DNA of 30,157 bases from UBA2773 sp964643985 (GTDB lineage Bacteria; Patescibacteriota; Minisyncoccia; Moranbacterales; DUUL01). Below the pieces are notes generated by a model. That model worked only from the letters and a program-made list of their open reading frames with translations, searched no databases and was not told the DNA's origin. How positions within the stretch are numbered: position 1 is the first letter of the stretch; the number at the start of each line of letters is the position of its first letter. Position numbers and translations under genes: made by a program. This document shows, one piece after another, positions 7,939 through 15,335 of this stretch. The DNA lies in the NCBI GenBank assembly GCA_964643985.1, contig CAZXUS010000013.1:1-30157 (forward strand). The letters run 5' to 3'.

Positions 7939-8628
7939 TTATTTAGACTTGTTTTTTACATCTTTGATTATTTTTCCATCCCGAATTATAATTTTTCGCT
8001 CTGCCCAATCGGCTACTTCCTCTTCGTGCGTAATTAAAATAATAGTATGTCCATATTCCTTATTAAGTCTTCTAAAAGTTTTCAAAATAAATTCACCCGT
8101 TTTAATATCTAAATTCCCAGTTGGTTCATCCGCTAAAATCAAAGAAGGATTATTCACCAAAGCTCTGGCAATTGCCACCCTCTGCATCTGTCCACCAGAA
8201 ATTTGATTAGATAAATGATTCCACCTCTTCGGATCCAGCTTCACCGCGTTCAAAGCAATCTCTGCCATTTCTCTTCTTTTTTCTCTAGGAGTTTCTTCAT
8301 AAATCAACGGCAACATCACATTTCGCAACACCGTCGTTCTCGGTAATAAATTAAAAGCCTGAAAAACAAAACCAATCTGCTTTTTTCTAATTTCAGCCAA
8401 TTGATCTTCGGATAATTCAGAAACATCGTTACCATCTAAAAAATATTTGCCCTCAGTTGGATTATCTAAAGCCCCCAAAATATGCATTAAAGTTGACTTA
8501 CCGCTTCCCGAAGGACCCATAATCGCCACAAACTCACCTTTTTTTATTTCAAAAGAAACATCATCCAAGGCTTTAGTTTCGTTATTACCTATTTTATATA
8601 TTTTTGTAAGATTTTTACATTTAAGCAT
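7939..8628 (-). CDS. MacB/LolD-type ABC transporter ATPase
   Basis: This 229-residue nucleotide-binding protein has Walker A GPSGSGKST (38-46), Q-loop Gln90, signature ISGGQMQR (143-150; Ile in place of the usual Leu), Walker B LILADEP (163-169), D-loop and switch His201 in LITHEE. The length and the FVFQAFNLLPR sequence are typical of the LolD/MacB/FtsE group. It powers the permease encoded 56 bases downstream and is preceded by the adaptor gene. Confidence 0.95.
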   Translation of the reverse strand: MLKCKNLTKIYKIGNNETKALDDVSFEIKKGEFVAIMGPSGSGKSTLMHILGALDNPTEGKYFLDGNDVSELSEDQLAEIRKKQIGFVFQAFNLLPRTTVLRNVMLPLIYEETPREKRREMAEIALNAVKLDPKRWNHLSNQISGGQMQRVAIARALVNNPSLILADEPTGNLDIKTGEFILKTFRRLNKEYGHTIILITHEEEVADWAERKIIIRDGKIIKDVKNKSK

Positions 8629-8647
8629 TTTCTTATTTACCTTTTAT

Positions 8648-8690
8648 GGATCTGTTTTTGATTATGATTTTTAAACGAAATTTATCAATT
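8648..8690. repeat. possible fragment of the structured repeat (left end, copy C)
   Basis: TGGATCTG...ACGAAATTTATCAATTT ends with the same 17 bases (ACGAAATTTATCAATTT) as the left end of copy A (about 4503-4519), and looser similarity continues outward to TGG. It stops at the stop codon of the adaptor gene and no right end is present. It may be a remnant or chance in AT-rich DNA. Confidence 0.35.
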
Positions 8691-9820
8691 TAATCCCGCG
8701 GTTTTCCTCCTCCACCCATTGGCATAATGCTTTTTGTTTCAGTATTTTTTGTTGTTGTAGCACTTTGCTTGACGGAAGTCTGACTAGTTATTAAATCGCC
8801 TTCTTCTAAGCCACTCAAAACTTCAGCATAAATATCATCGGTAATCCCAGTTTTAATTGTTTTTTTAATTGTCTTTGATTCTGAATTATTTTCATTTCCT
8901 CCCAAAATTACTGACGCATATTCCGATCCATCTCCTTTTTTATTTATCATCGAATTTGAAATTATTAAAACATCTTCGGCCTTATCAATTTCAATATTAA
9001 CCTCGACACTCATTCCAGGCTTTAATAACTCACTAGAAGTCTCGAAACTAATCACAACGTCATAGCTAACCACTCCAGAACTAACGTTACCAATTGTATC
9101 AATTTTTGAAACCTCACCTTCGAATTCCTGCTCTCCAATCGCATCAAAAATTAAAATAGCCTTAGAACCTTTTTTTACTTTTACTGCATCAATTTCATTC
9201 AAAGAAATTTCAGCTTGCAATTTTTTAGTTATTATTGAGGCTAAAATTTCATCACGCGAAATTGAATCTCCTACTTCAATGTCCAAACCTGTGACGATCC
9301 CATCAAATGGCGCTTCAATTTTATAGTCCACTAAATCCTTATAAGCGTCACTCAAATCATTCATTTTTTGATTAACTGTATTTTGCGCTAATTGTCGCTT
9401 CCAACTTTCCTCCAATGTTTTATTGTCAAATTCTCTGGCCGTTTCTTCCTGCTGAATTTGAGCGCTCGATAAACTCAATTGCGCATCTCTAATTTTTTCC
9501 ATAGCATCGCTACTGTCTAAGACTGCAATAATATCACCTTTTTCGACTAATTGATTATTCTCAACCAAAACTTCAATCACATCCAAACCATCTCCAGCAA
9601 TTTGCGGTTTCAAATCCACTTGGCTTTCCGCTTGAATTTGACCACTGCCATCAACCGCTAAAACTAAATCGCCCCTTTTGACCGTTTCTGTTTTAAATTG
9701 TTTTTCGCTAACACTTTCTGTTTTGTTTTTGTTGTAAAAATAATAACCTCCGCCAACAATAAAAATAAGCAACAATAATTTCCACTTATTGTTTAAGATA
9801 ATTTTTAAAAAATTTTTCAT
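8690..9820 (-). CDS. MacA/YknX-like HlyD-family membrane fusion (adaptor) protein
   Basis: This 376-residue protein has an N-terminal anchor (about 13-29, LLLLIFIVGGGYYFY), a lipoyl/barrel-sandwich half (LVLAVDGSGQIQAESQVDLKP), a short coiled-coil hairpin (about 110-160) and the second lipoyl half KIEAPFDGIVTGLDIEVGD. A beta-barrel follows, and the C-terminus is Gly-rich (MPMGGGGKPRD). It is the first gene of the adaptor-ATPase-permease operon. No outer-membrane channel gene is nearby, so it would act as in the monoderm YknWXYZ system, not as in a true tripartite pump. A loose promoter-like pair (TTGCAG, 17 bp, TATCTT) lies upstream. Confidence 0.9.
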   Translation of the reverse strand: MKNFLKIILNNKWKLLLLIFIVGGGYYFYNKNKTESVSEKQFKTETVKRGDLVLAVDGSGQIQAESQVDLKPQIAGDGLDVIEVLVENNQLVEKGDIIAVLDSSDAMEKIRDAQLSLSSAQIQQEETAREFDNKTLEESWKRQLAQNTVNQKMNDLSDAYKDLVDYKIEAPFDGIVTGLDIEVGDSISRDEILASIITKKLQAEISLNEIDAVKVKKGSKAILIFDAIGEQEFEGEVSKIDTIGNVSSGVVSYDVVISFETSSELLKPGMSVEVNIEIDKAEDVLIISNSMINKKGDGSEYASVILGGNENNSESKTIKKTIKTGITDDIYAEVLSGLEEGDLITSQTSVKQSATTTKNTETKSIMPMGGGGKPRD

Positions 9821-9908
9821 AATCTCTGCTTAATTTATATAAGATAAGAAATAGAATTAACTACTGCAATAGTAATTACGCACCCTTAAAAAATAGTTTG
9901 CAAAAAAT

Positions 9909-9941
9909 AAGAAGCTTCTTCTGGGGAAGAACGAGCTTCTT
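9909..9941 (-). terminator. Rho-independent terminator of the cyclophilin gene
   Basis: AAGAAGC plus TTCTTC (9909-9921) pair with GAAGAA and GCTTCTT (9926-9941) with a 3-nt bulge and a TGGG loop. On the minus strand the stem is followed by ATTTTTTG, as expected for termination after the peptidyl-prolyl isomerase gene. Confidence 0.85.
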
Positions 9942-9958
9942 TAGAAACGTATCATTTT

Positions 9959-10654
9959 TTATTTAACAATTTTAACTTTTTCAATAATAACATCTTTCAA
10001 GGGATGGTCTCGCTGATCAATCTCAACTGCTTCAATCTTATCAACTATCTCCATTCCTTCAAGAACTTCTCCAAAATTTGTATGCTTTCCATCTAACCAA
10101 GAAGTTGCATCAGCTGTGACGATAAAAAATTGAGAGCCATTAGTGTTAGGTCCAGAGTTAGCCATCGCCAAAGATCCTCGAACTAATTTATGTTGATTAA
10201 ATTCATCTTCAAAAGTATACCCCGGACCACCTGTTCCATGTCTACTCCAATCTTCTTCTTTCGACAATGGATCTCCCCCTTGAATCATAAAATCTTTCAT
10301 CACTCGATGAAATTTAGTTCCGTTATAAAAATCGGACTCCGCTAATTTCAAAAAATTATTCACAGTCTTAGGCGCATCTGGAGTGAAAAGTTTTATCTTA
10401 ATATCTCCAAAATTAGTAATCATTACGACAATTTGTTCTTCTGCGTACTTCATAGACATTGATTGTTTTAGATTATTATTAACTACATTTTTTTCAGAAA
10501 CTTCTTTTGTTTTTTCCTCAGAAACTTTTTTAAAAGAAGTTATCAAATCTTCTTCCTCTTCAAATAAAATATTTTCTGATTCCTCATTTTGGCCAAAACA
10601 GCCAGAAAAAATCAGGACCAAAGCTACTATAATTGAAAATAAAGCAAATTTCAT
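9959..10654 (-). CDS. cyclophilin-type peptidyl-prolyl isomerase, probable lipoprotein
   Basis: This 231-residue protein starts with a signal sequence and a lipobox-like LIFSGC (Cys19; Phe at -3 is not ideal), then an acidic linker (about 22-60) and a full cyclophilin domain (about 74-231). The catalytic and binding residues of cyclophilin A are all present: FHRV with R117, FMIQGGD with F122 and Q125, MAN-SGPNTNGSQFF (164-177), W186 and H191. It should help fold exported proteins at the outer face of the membrane. It is a single-gene unit with its own terminator. Confidence 0.93.
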   Translation of the reverse strand: MKFALFSIIVALVLIFSGCFGQNEESENILFEEEEDLITSFKKVSEEKTKEVSEKNVVNNNLKQSMSMKYAEEQIVVMITNFGDIKIKLFTPDAPKTVNNFLKLAESDFYNGTKFHRVMKDFMIQGGDPLSKEEDWSRHGTGGPGYTFEDEFNQHKLVRGSLAMANSGPNTNGSQFFIVTADATSWLDGKHTNFGEVLEGMEIVDKIEAVEIDQRDHPLKDVIIEKVKIVK

Positions 10655-10674
10655 TTTTTATTTTTAAATTAATT

Positions 10675-10680
10675 ATTATA
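10675..10680 (-). promoter_or_regulatory. -10-like box before the cyclophilin gene
   Basis: A minus-strand TATAAT lies 20 bases before the ATG, within AATAATATAATAATT. No convincing -35 is present and the surroundings are AT-only, so chance is possible. Confidence 0.3.
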
Positions 10681-10765
10681 TTATTTTCCATCGACCACTA
10701 CTCGTAAGTTAAAGAAAAAAATATGAGATTGTATCCATAGACACGTTGAGTATTTTTTTCAAAGT

Positions 10766-10796
10766 TGCCTGCCTCGGCAAGTAACGCGAGACGGGT
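10766..10796. repeat. GC-rich hairpin related to part of repeat R1
   Basis: Read on the minus strand, ACCCGTCTCGCGTTACTTGC followed by CGAGGCAGGCA forms a GTCTCG/CGAGGC stem. It resembles 2142-2175 of repeat R1 (ACCCGTCTCCGTTAAAACTT...GGGGCAAGCA) in inverted orientation. Confidence 0.45.
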
Positions 10797-10851
10797 AGTT
10801 AAAATTATCAAAACTTGGTGAGAAGTGATTAATGAAAAATGGTGCTAGAAC

Positions 10852-10881
10852 ATTAAATTGCAATTTTAATTGCAATTTAAT
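10852..10881. repeat. perfect 14-bp palindrome
   Basis: ATTAAATTGCAATT (10852-10865) and AATTGCAATTTAAT (10868-10881) are exact inverted copies separated by TT. It could be an operator for a dimeric regulator or a hairpin. No U-tract supports termination on the minus strand. Confidence 0.6.
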
Positions 10882-10960
10882 TTTAAATGATTTTTCAAAA
10901 AACTGCAAATATTTTTTAATTCTTAAATTAATCTGTTAACCAAGACTAGAATAATAAACT

Positions 10961-11701
10961 TTATTTAGACAATTTTTGAGGCGTTCGACAATCAGGTCGA
11001 CCTTCTATTTTTTTTATCACAAACGCTTTAAAAGAAAAACCTCCTTGTTTCTCGCCAACCACAATAATTTTATCACCCACTTTTAATTCAGTTCTTCTTT
11101 TTATTTTAGTCTTATCATCATAACCGACTTCCCATTTTTCTTTAACTAAATTTTTTATAAAAATTTTGTTTTCTGTTTTTTTAATAATTTCTCCGCCCAG
11201 CAATCCATCTTCCACAAAAATTTCATTTTGGGCTTTATTGAAAGGACCACCTCTGAAACTTGGCGGAATTCGATTTTCCGTAAAATCTCTCAAAGGCTGA
11301 TTGACCCTAAGCTGATGCAAAACAAAACCAAACATTAAAATTATGGTCAACAAAATACTAGCCAACAAAGCAAAACCATATCGATAACCATATCTAGTTT
11401 TATGCAAAGCCATCAAACTTAAAAACGAAGCAATAATAATTAACGATAGCCAAACAAAAGGAAACAATCTAAAAAATATTCCTGGATATTGACCAATTCG
11501 AATGTGATGAAAAATCTCAAAAGGTAGTTCAAAAATATTAATTAAAACTACTGAGAAAAAAAGTGAACTCAAAATAACCGCCCCAACCACCGCTAACCAA
11601 AAAGCACCATTAATCAGCTGACATTGCCATTTAGGAATCGGCTTAATCTGATCTTTTTTTATCTTCTGAAGTATCTCAGAAAATATTTTTTTCTTTACCA
11701 T
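10961..11701 (-). CDS. three-TM membrane protein paired with ECF sigma factor (putative anti-sigma)
   Basis: This 246-residue protein has a positively charged N-terminus, three membrane segments (about 31-56, 77-98, 106-128) and a C-terminal soluble part (about 160-236). The soluble part has the pattern LKVGDKIIVVGEKQGGFSFKAFVIKKI, resembling DUF5666-like small beta-barrel domains. With a cytoplasmic N-terminus the C-terminal domain would lie outside. It begins 4 bases after the sigma-factor stop, so the two are translationally linked. That position is typical of a membrane anti-sigma factor, but no known anti-sigma domain (ZAS) is visible: the N-terminal 30 residues hold only one Cys. Function is inferred from context. 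Confidence 0.6.
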   Translation of the reverse strand: MVKKKIFSEILQKIKKDQIKPIPKWQCQLINGAFWLAVVGAVILSSLFFSVVLINIFELPFEIFHHIRIGQYPGIFFRLFPFVWLSLIIIASFLSLMALHKTRYGYRYGFALLASILLTIILMFGFVLHQLRVNQPLRDFTENRIPPSFRGGPFNKAQNEIFVEDGLLGGEIIKKTENKIFIKNLVKEKWEVGYDDKTKIKRRTELKVGDKIIVVGEKQGGFSFKAFVIKKIEGRPDCRTPQKLSK

Positions 11702-11705
11702 ATGT

Positions 11706-12281
11706 TTAAATTAATTGTTTGTATCTTGCTTTTTCTAAGAAAATAGTCTTACCTCGACTAAGCAATGATGCCACTGTTCCCTTCGGTTTTTTAACAATAT
11801 CCATTATTTCTTCATAATTCTTCTCTTCTAGAAATTTCAAGATCATTACCTCTCGATATTTCAACGGTAAGGACTTCAAAATTTTCTCAGCCTCCCCAAG
11901 TTTTTCCTTGTTTATCAACTGCTGTTCAATCCCGATTCCACTTTCAGCTAAAATTAATTTCAAATCATTTTGCTCTAAACCAACATCTTGAAGATGAGTT
12001 CCGTTTTTTCGAATCGCATCAATCGTAGTATTTCGTGTTATCTGAAAAACCCAAGTAGAAAATTTATAAGAGTCGTCAAAACTGTTAATATTCTTATAAA
12101 CTTTAATAAAAACATCTTGCAGAATATCTTCAATGTCTTCCGCGGAAAAATAGGAAACTCTTTTAACAAACCAAAAAAGCTTCTGCCAATATCGATCCAT
12201 TAAAAAAGTCAGATTATCTGGATTTTCTAAAACCATTTTGACCAAATCCTCATCCGAAGATTTGTCTACATTGATTTTCAT
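11706..12281 (-). CDS. ECF-type RNA polymerase sigma factor
   Basis: This protein is about 191 residues long. The sigma-2 region (about 24-95) contains AEDIEDILQDVFIKVYKNI and FSTWVFQITRNTTIDAIRK, the core-binding and -10-recognition helices. The sigma-4 region (about 130-185) contains LPLKYREVMILKFLEEKNYEEI and KGTVASLLSRGK, the helix-turn-helix for -35 recognition. I chose the ATG at 12281. A TTG one codon upstream is in frame but unlikely. It is co-transcribed with the membrane protein downstream and probably drives an envelope-related regulon. Confidence 0.93.
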   Translation of the reverse strand: MKINVDKSSDEDLVKMVLENPDNLTFLMDRYWQKLFWFVKRVSYFSAEDIEDILQDVFIKVYKNINSFDDSYKFSTWVFQITRNTTIDAIRKNGTHLQDVGLEQNDLKLILAESGIGIEQQLINKEKLGEAEKILKSLPLKYREVMILKFLEEKNYEEIMDIVKKPKGTVASLLSRGKTIFLEKARYKQLI

Positions 12282-12342
12282 CAATCAGTCTTAAAAGATT
12301 AAAGTCTCATCCTTTTAACTATTCATCTTAAATATACGCAAC

Positions 12343-14004
12343 TCACGCCAAAAGTTTGCANNNNNNNNNNNNNNNNNNNNNNNNNNNNNNNNNNNNNNNN
12401 NNNNNNNNNNNNNNNNNNNNNNNNNNNNNNNNNNNNNNNNNNNNNNNNNNNNNNNNNNNNGCGTTAAAAAGGTTCGGAACCACCAACGCCACGCTAGTCA
12501 AAATTATAAAAAGATTTAAATCAGTTTTTCTAGAATTTTTTCCAAGTCCTTTAAAAGCCAAAATTCCAGGCAACAAAAATAACATTGAAAAAATTATTAA
12601 ACCTAAGAATCCCCAAGAAAAAGCGACTTCTAAAAATATATTCGAAGCATTCAAACCGTGCCCAAAACTATCCATCCCTAGAATTTCCGAAGAACTTCCC
12701 AAACCCTGACCAATCACCGGATGACTTTTTATTTCTCGCCAAGTGATGCTATAAATATTTTTTCTAATTTCAACGTTCGGATCAAGTCGATAAACTTTTT
12801 TGATTTCCAATCCTAGAGCTTGTTCTTGTTTAATTTCATCCAAGCGAATATGACGACAATCAAATTTTTCCAAATCAGCTGTTTCAAAAATTTTATCTGG
12901 AACATTAGAACCCTGTGCACAACTAATAGTTATTTCCTGCAAACCGCTCACCGAACTTCCCGCTCGATTGATTAAATTGAAATTTGATAAACCAAATCCG
13001 ACCACCACTAAAATTGAGATCCCATAAGCCAATCCCACTACCAAAACCTCTTTCAATATTAGCTTCAATGAAAATTGTTTCAATTTGAAACTATATTTAT
13101 TCCAAAACAATAAACCAAAATAAACAATTGTTAATCCCAAAAATCCCAGCCAAGCACTTCGGGCCACTGTCAATAAAAGCACTAAAAATATTAAAAATAG
13201 ATAAAAATTAGACACCCACTGCCCCACTCGTCGAATTTCAAATTGAGCAATCATCGTACTGTTTTTGGTACGAAACAATTGCAACTTCACCCAATAGACA
13301 ACCGAAGCCAAAAAAACTAAATAAATTCCAAACCAATCTGGCTCCGTAAAAGTTCCGTTAGACCGCTCGGCAAAAACTTGAAAATCAATCCAATTTTGTT
13401 TGAAAGCTATTGCTTGATAAATTCCAAAAAGCAAAACCGACAAGGAAGTAGCTACGAAAAACCATAAGGCTTCTAATTTTCTTTGTTGGTCTTGGAAATA
13501 AAAACGAGCGAGAAAATAAAACATCATAAATGAAATCAACACGAAATTCAATTTTAAAGTAATTCCAAAAACAATAGCGTTCAATAAAGAAATAAACGCC
13601 ACCCCACATAAAATTAAAATTAAACCATCAGAAAATCCTAAACCAGAGCCTTTTTTAAAAAATTGAGTCTTATTGAATTTAATTAAATCAGGTAAATTTT
13701 TGTTTTTTATTTTAAAAACTATTAATGTCGCAGTTGCCAAAAACAACATCAGACCAATCAGTTGAAAAGGCCGAAAAGAAATTGGGATTTGAGCAGAAGA
13801 AATTATGACACTTTCCAAAGGCAACGAAATTATAAAAAGCCAAAAGACCCAAATAGGTCGATACAAAGCCAAGACAAAAACCGCCAGAAAAACTAAAGCA
13901 AAACTAATTAAATTCAATGGCAAAAATCCCACTGCATCGGCAATGATCAAAGTAGCATTCAATAAAATTCCAACAACAGCTACCCAAAAATATTCTTTAA
14001 TCAT
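12343..14004 (-). CDS. O-antigen ligase/polymerase-like (Wzy/WaaL) membrane protein, 3' end in a gap
   Basis: The coding part from 14004 to the gap at 12460 gives about 514 residues with about a dozen hydrophobic segments. Typical Wzy_C-superfamily features are TVARSAWLGFLG, the external loop (about 340-425) and HPVIGQGLGSSSE followed by HGLNASNIFLEVAFSWGFLG. Such proteins join or polymerise lipid-linked glycans on the outer face of the membrane. The last five codons (12343-12360) depend on an arbitrary 100-N gap, so the true C-terminus and stop are unknown. It lies downstream of two GT4 genes and is the second such ligase in the window. Confidence 0.82.
   Translation of the reverse strand: MIKEYFWVAVVGILLNATLIIADAVGFLPLNLISFALVFLAVFVLALYRPIWVFWLFIISLPLESVIISSAQIPISFRPFQLIGLMLFLATATLIVFKIKNKNLPDLIKFNKTQFFKKGSGLGFSDGLILILCGVAFISLLNAIVFGITLKLNFVLISFMMFYFLARFYFQDQQRKLEALWFFVATSLSVLLFGIYQAIAFKQNWIDFQVFAERSNGTFTEPDWFGIYLVFLASVVYWVKLQLFRTKNSTMIAQFEIRRVGQWVSNFYLFLIFLVLLLTVARSAWLGFLGLTIVYFGLLFWNKYSFKLKQFSLKLILKEVLVVGLAYGISILVVVGFGLSNFNLINRAGSSVSGLQEITISCAQGSNVPDKIFETADLEKFDCRHIRLDEIKQEQALGLEIKKVYRLDPNVEIRKNIYSITWREIKSHPVIGQGLGSSSEILGMDSFGHGLNASNIFLEVAFSWGFLGLIIFSMLFLLPGILAFKGLGKNSRKTDLNLFIILTSVALVVPNLFNXXXXXXXXXXXXXXXXXXXXXXXXXXXXXXXXXXCKLLA
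12361..12460. other. assembly gap (100 N)
   Basis: This is a run of exactly 100 unknown bases, the conventional placeholder for a gap of unknown size. It falls in the 3' part of the O-antigen-ligase-like gene. Confidence 0.98.
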
Positions 14005-14011
14005 GACCTTA

Positions 14012-14049
14012 GTTTATAAAGTTAGAAAGTTAGAAAGTTTATAAAGTTA
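14012..14049. repeat. short tandem repeat, about 8-bp period
   Basis: Units TAAAGTTA, GAAAGTTA, GAAAGTTT and TAAAGTTA follow one another just upstream of the O-antigen-ligase-like start codon. The array could vary in length between strains and alter spacing of upstream signals. Confidence 0.65.
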
Positions 14050-14070
14050 TCATTGCTAATATCGATTGTC

Positions 14071-14090
14071 ATTCCCGCGAAGGCGGGAAT
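14071..14090. repeat. ATTCCCGC/GCGGGAAT palindromic repeat
   Basis: A perfect 8-bp stem, ATTCCCGC (14071-14078) with GCGGGAAT (14083-14090), surrounds GAAG, within the wider GTCATTCCCGC...GGCGGGAATCCAG. From memory the same motif is a dispersed palindrome in many unrelated bacterial genomes. Confidence 0.75.
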
Positions 14091-14165
14091 CCAGAATTTT
14101 TAACTTTTTAATTAGACTTTCGCATTTTAAATTAAAATTTTTATCCTTAACCTTAATTATTTACT

Positions 14166-15335
14166 TTATTTTCTCAACTCCCTCAATTCTTCCAAAGTTT
14201 TTTTGGTGAAATTTTCCCAGCTAAATTTTTTAGCATCAATTTTAGCCTGTTTGATTTTCTGACCCCGACTTTTTTCATCTCTTAAACATTCCAACATTTT
14301 TTCCGCCAGACCTTGGTCACTGTCCAAATCAAAAATAAAAGCATTTTTCTTATTGGCGATTTCTTTCAATGAAGAATTCTCCGAAGTCACCACTGGACAT
14401 TCACAATTAAAAGCCTCTAAAACTGGCAAACCAAAACCTTCATACAAAGAAGGATAACAAAAAAACTTCGCTCCTCGATATAAAGCTGGTAGTTCAACTT
14501 GCTCAACAAACCCCAAAGATTTAAATTTATTTTTAGAAATTCCAAACTTATAACAAGCCTCATTTATTTCAGCCTCGATATCGGTCACCAACGGAACTAA
14601 CTGCGAATTAAATTTTCCCGCCAAAACTAAATCGGGACAATCTTTTTTATTTTTAAATTTACCCCACAAAATTCCGTAAGCCTGAATCAAACCATTTACA
14701 TTTTTTCGCACATCAAAACCCCCAACATAAAAAATATATTGTTTTGATTCTAATTGAAATTTTTTCAAAACTTTTTCAACCTCACCATCAGTTAATTTTT
14801 TCTTAAAAATTTCATCGCAATCAATATAATTTTTGATTATTTGCTTTGATTTTTTCTTATATAATCGAACAACGTCCAGTCTAGAATGATTAGAAATTGT
14901 CATTATTTTGTCAACTCTCTTAATCGCTTGATCAACTTTTTTATAATAAGCTCGTTTCCGAAAATTGTTAATATACCACGGAAAAATTTTCACAATCGTA
15001 TCGTGCACTAACATCAGATGCGGAATTTTTTTAAAAACTGTAGAAGATTGATAGGGCGAGAAAAAAACTTCACACTTATCTCGACGAGCTTCCATCGGCA
15101 TAAGAAATTTTTCCCAATAAATTTTTCGAATCAAATCATCCCGCCGATAAAAAGGTTTAATAATTTTTTTATTAAAATTTTTCGGTAAGTTAAAATCCAG
15201 ATCCTCTTCTAGATAAACAAAAAAGTCATCCTCAGGATCAGCCATTTTGCCCAAAGTTTTCAAAAAATTAATTGTCACCTGCCCCATCCCCGCATCTCTC
15301 TTCCTCGCAAACGAACCATTAATCCCGATTTTCAT
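14166..15335 (-). CDS. family 4 glycosyltransferase (GT-B)
   Basis: This 389-residue retaining glycosyltransferase has an N-terminal acceptor domain starting MKIGINGSFARKRDAGMGQV. The donor domain has YVGGFDVRKNV (R210, K211) and the E-x7-E motif in SLYEGFGLPVLEAF (E299, E307). It is probably cytoplasmic and adds a sugar to a lipid-linked glycan. Its start overlaps the stop of the upstream GT4 gene by 4 bases (ATGA), indicating translational coupling. Confidence 0.92.
   Translation of the reverse strand: MKIGINGSFARKRDAGMGQVTINFLKTLGKMADPEDDFFVYLEEDLDFNLPKNFNKKIIKPFYRRDDLIRKIYWEKFLMPMEARRDKCEVFFSPYQSSTVFKKIPHLMLVHDTIVKIFPWYINNFRKRAYYKKVDQAIKRVDKIMTISNHSRLDVVRLYKKKSKQIIKNYIDCDEIFKKKLTDGEVEKVLKKFQLESKQYIFYVGGFDVRKNVNGLIQAYGILWGKFKNKKDCPDLVLAGKFNSQLVPLVTDIEAEINEACYKFGISKNKFKSLGFVEQVELPALYRGAKFFCYPSLYEGFGLPVLEAFNCECPVVTSENSSLKEIANKKNAFIFDLDSDQGLAEKMLECLRDEKSRGQKIKQAKIDAKKFSWENFTKKTLEELRELRK

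Larger units (their letters stand above)
10655..10960. other. 306-base gene-free stretch with several inverted repeats
   Basis: No coding sequence is credible here. It holds a -10-like TATAAT for the cyclophilin gene, a GC-rich hairpin (10766-10796), a 14-bp perfect palindrome (10852-10881) and otherwise AT-rich sequence. I see no clear terminator for the sigma-factor operon that ends at 10961. Confidence 0.6.

Noticed and set aside
8690..9820. Adaptor protein truncated by repeat copy C
   Set aside because: Its Gly-rich ending MPMGGGGKPRD and full length look natural for this family, so the adjoining repeat-like sequence need not have cut it.
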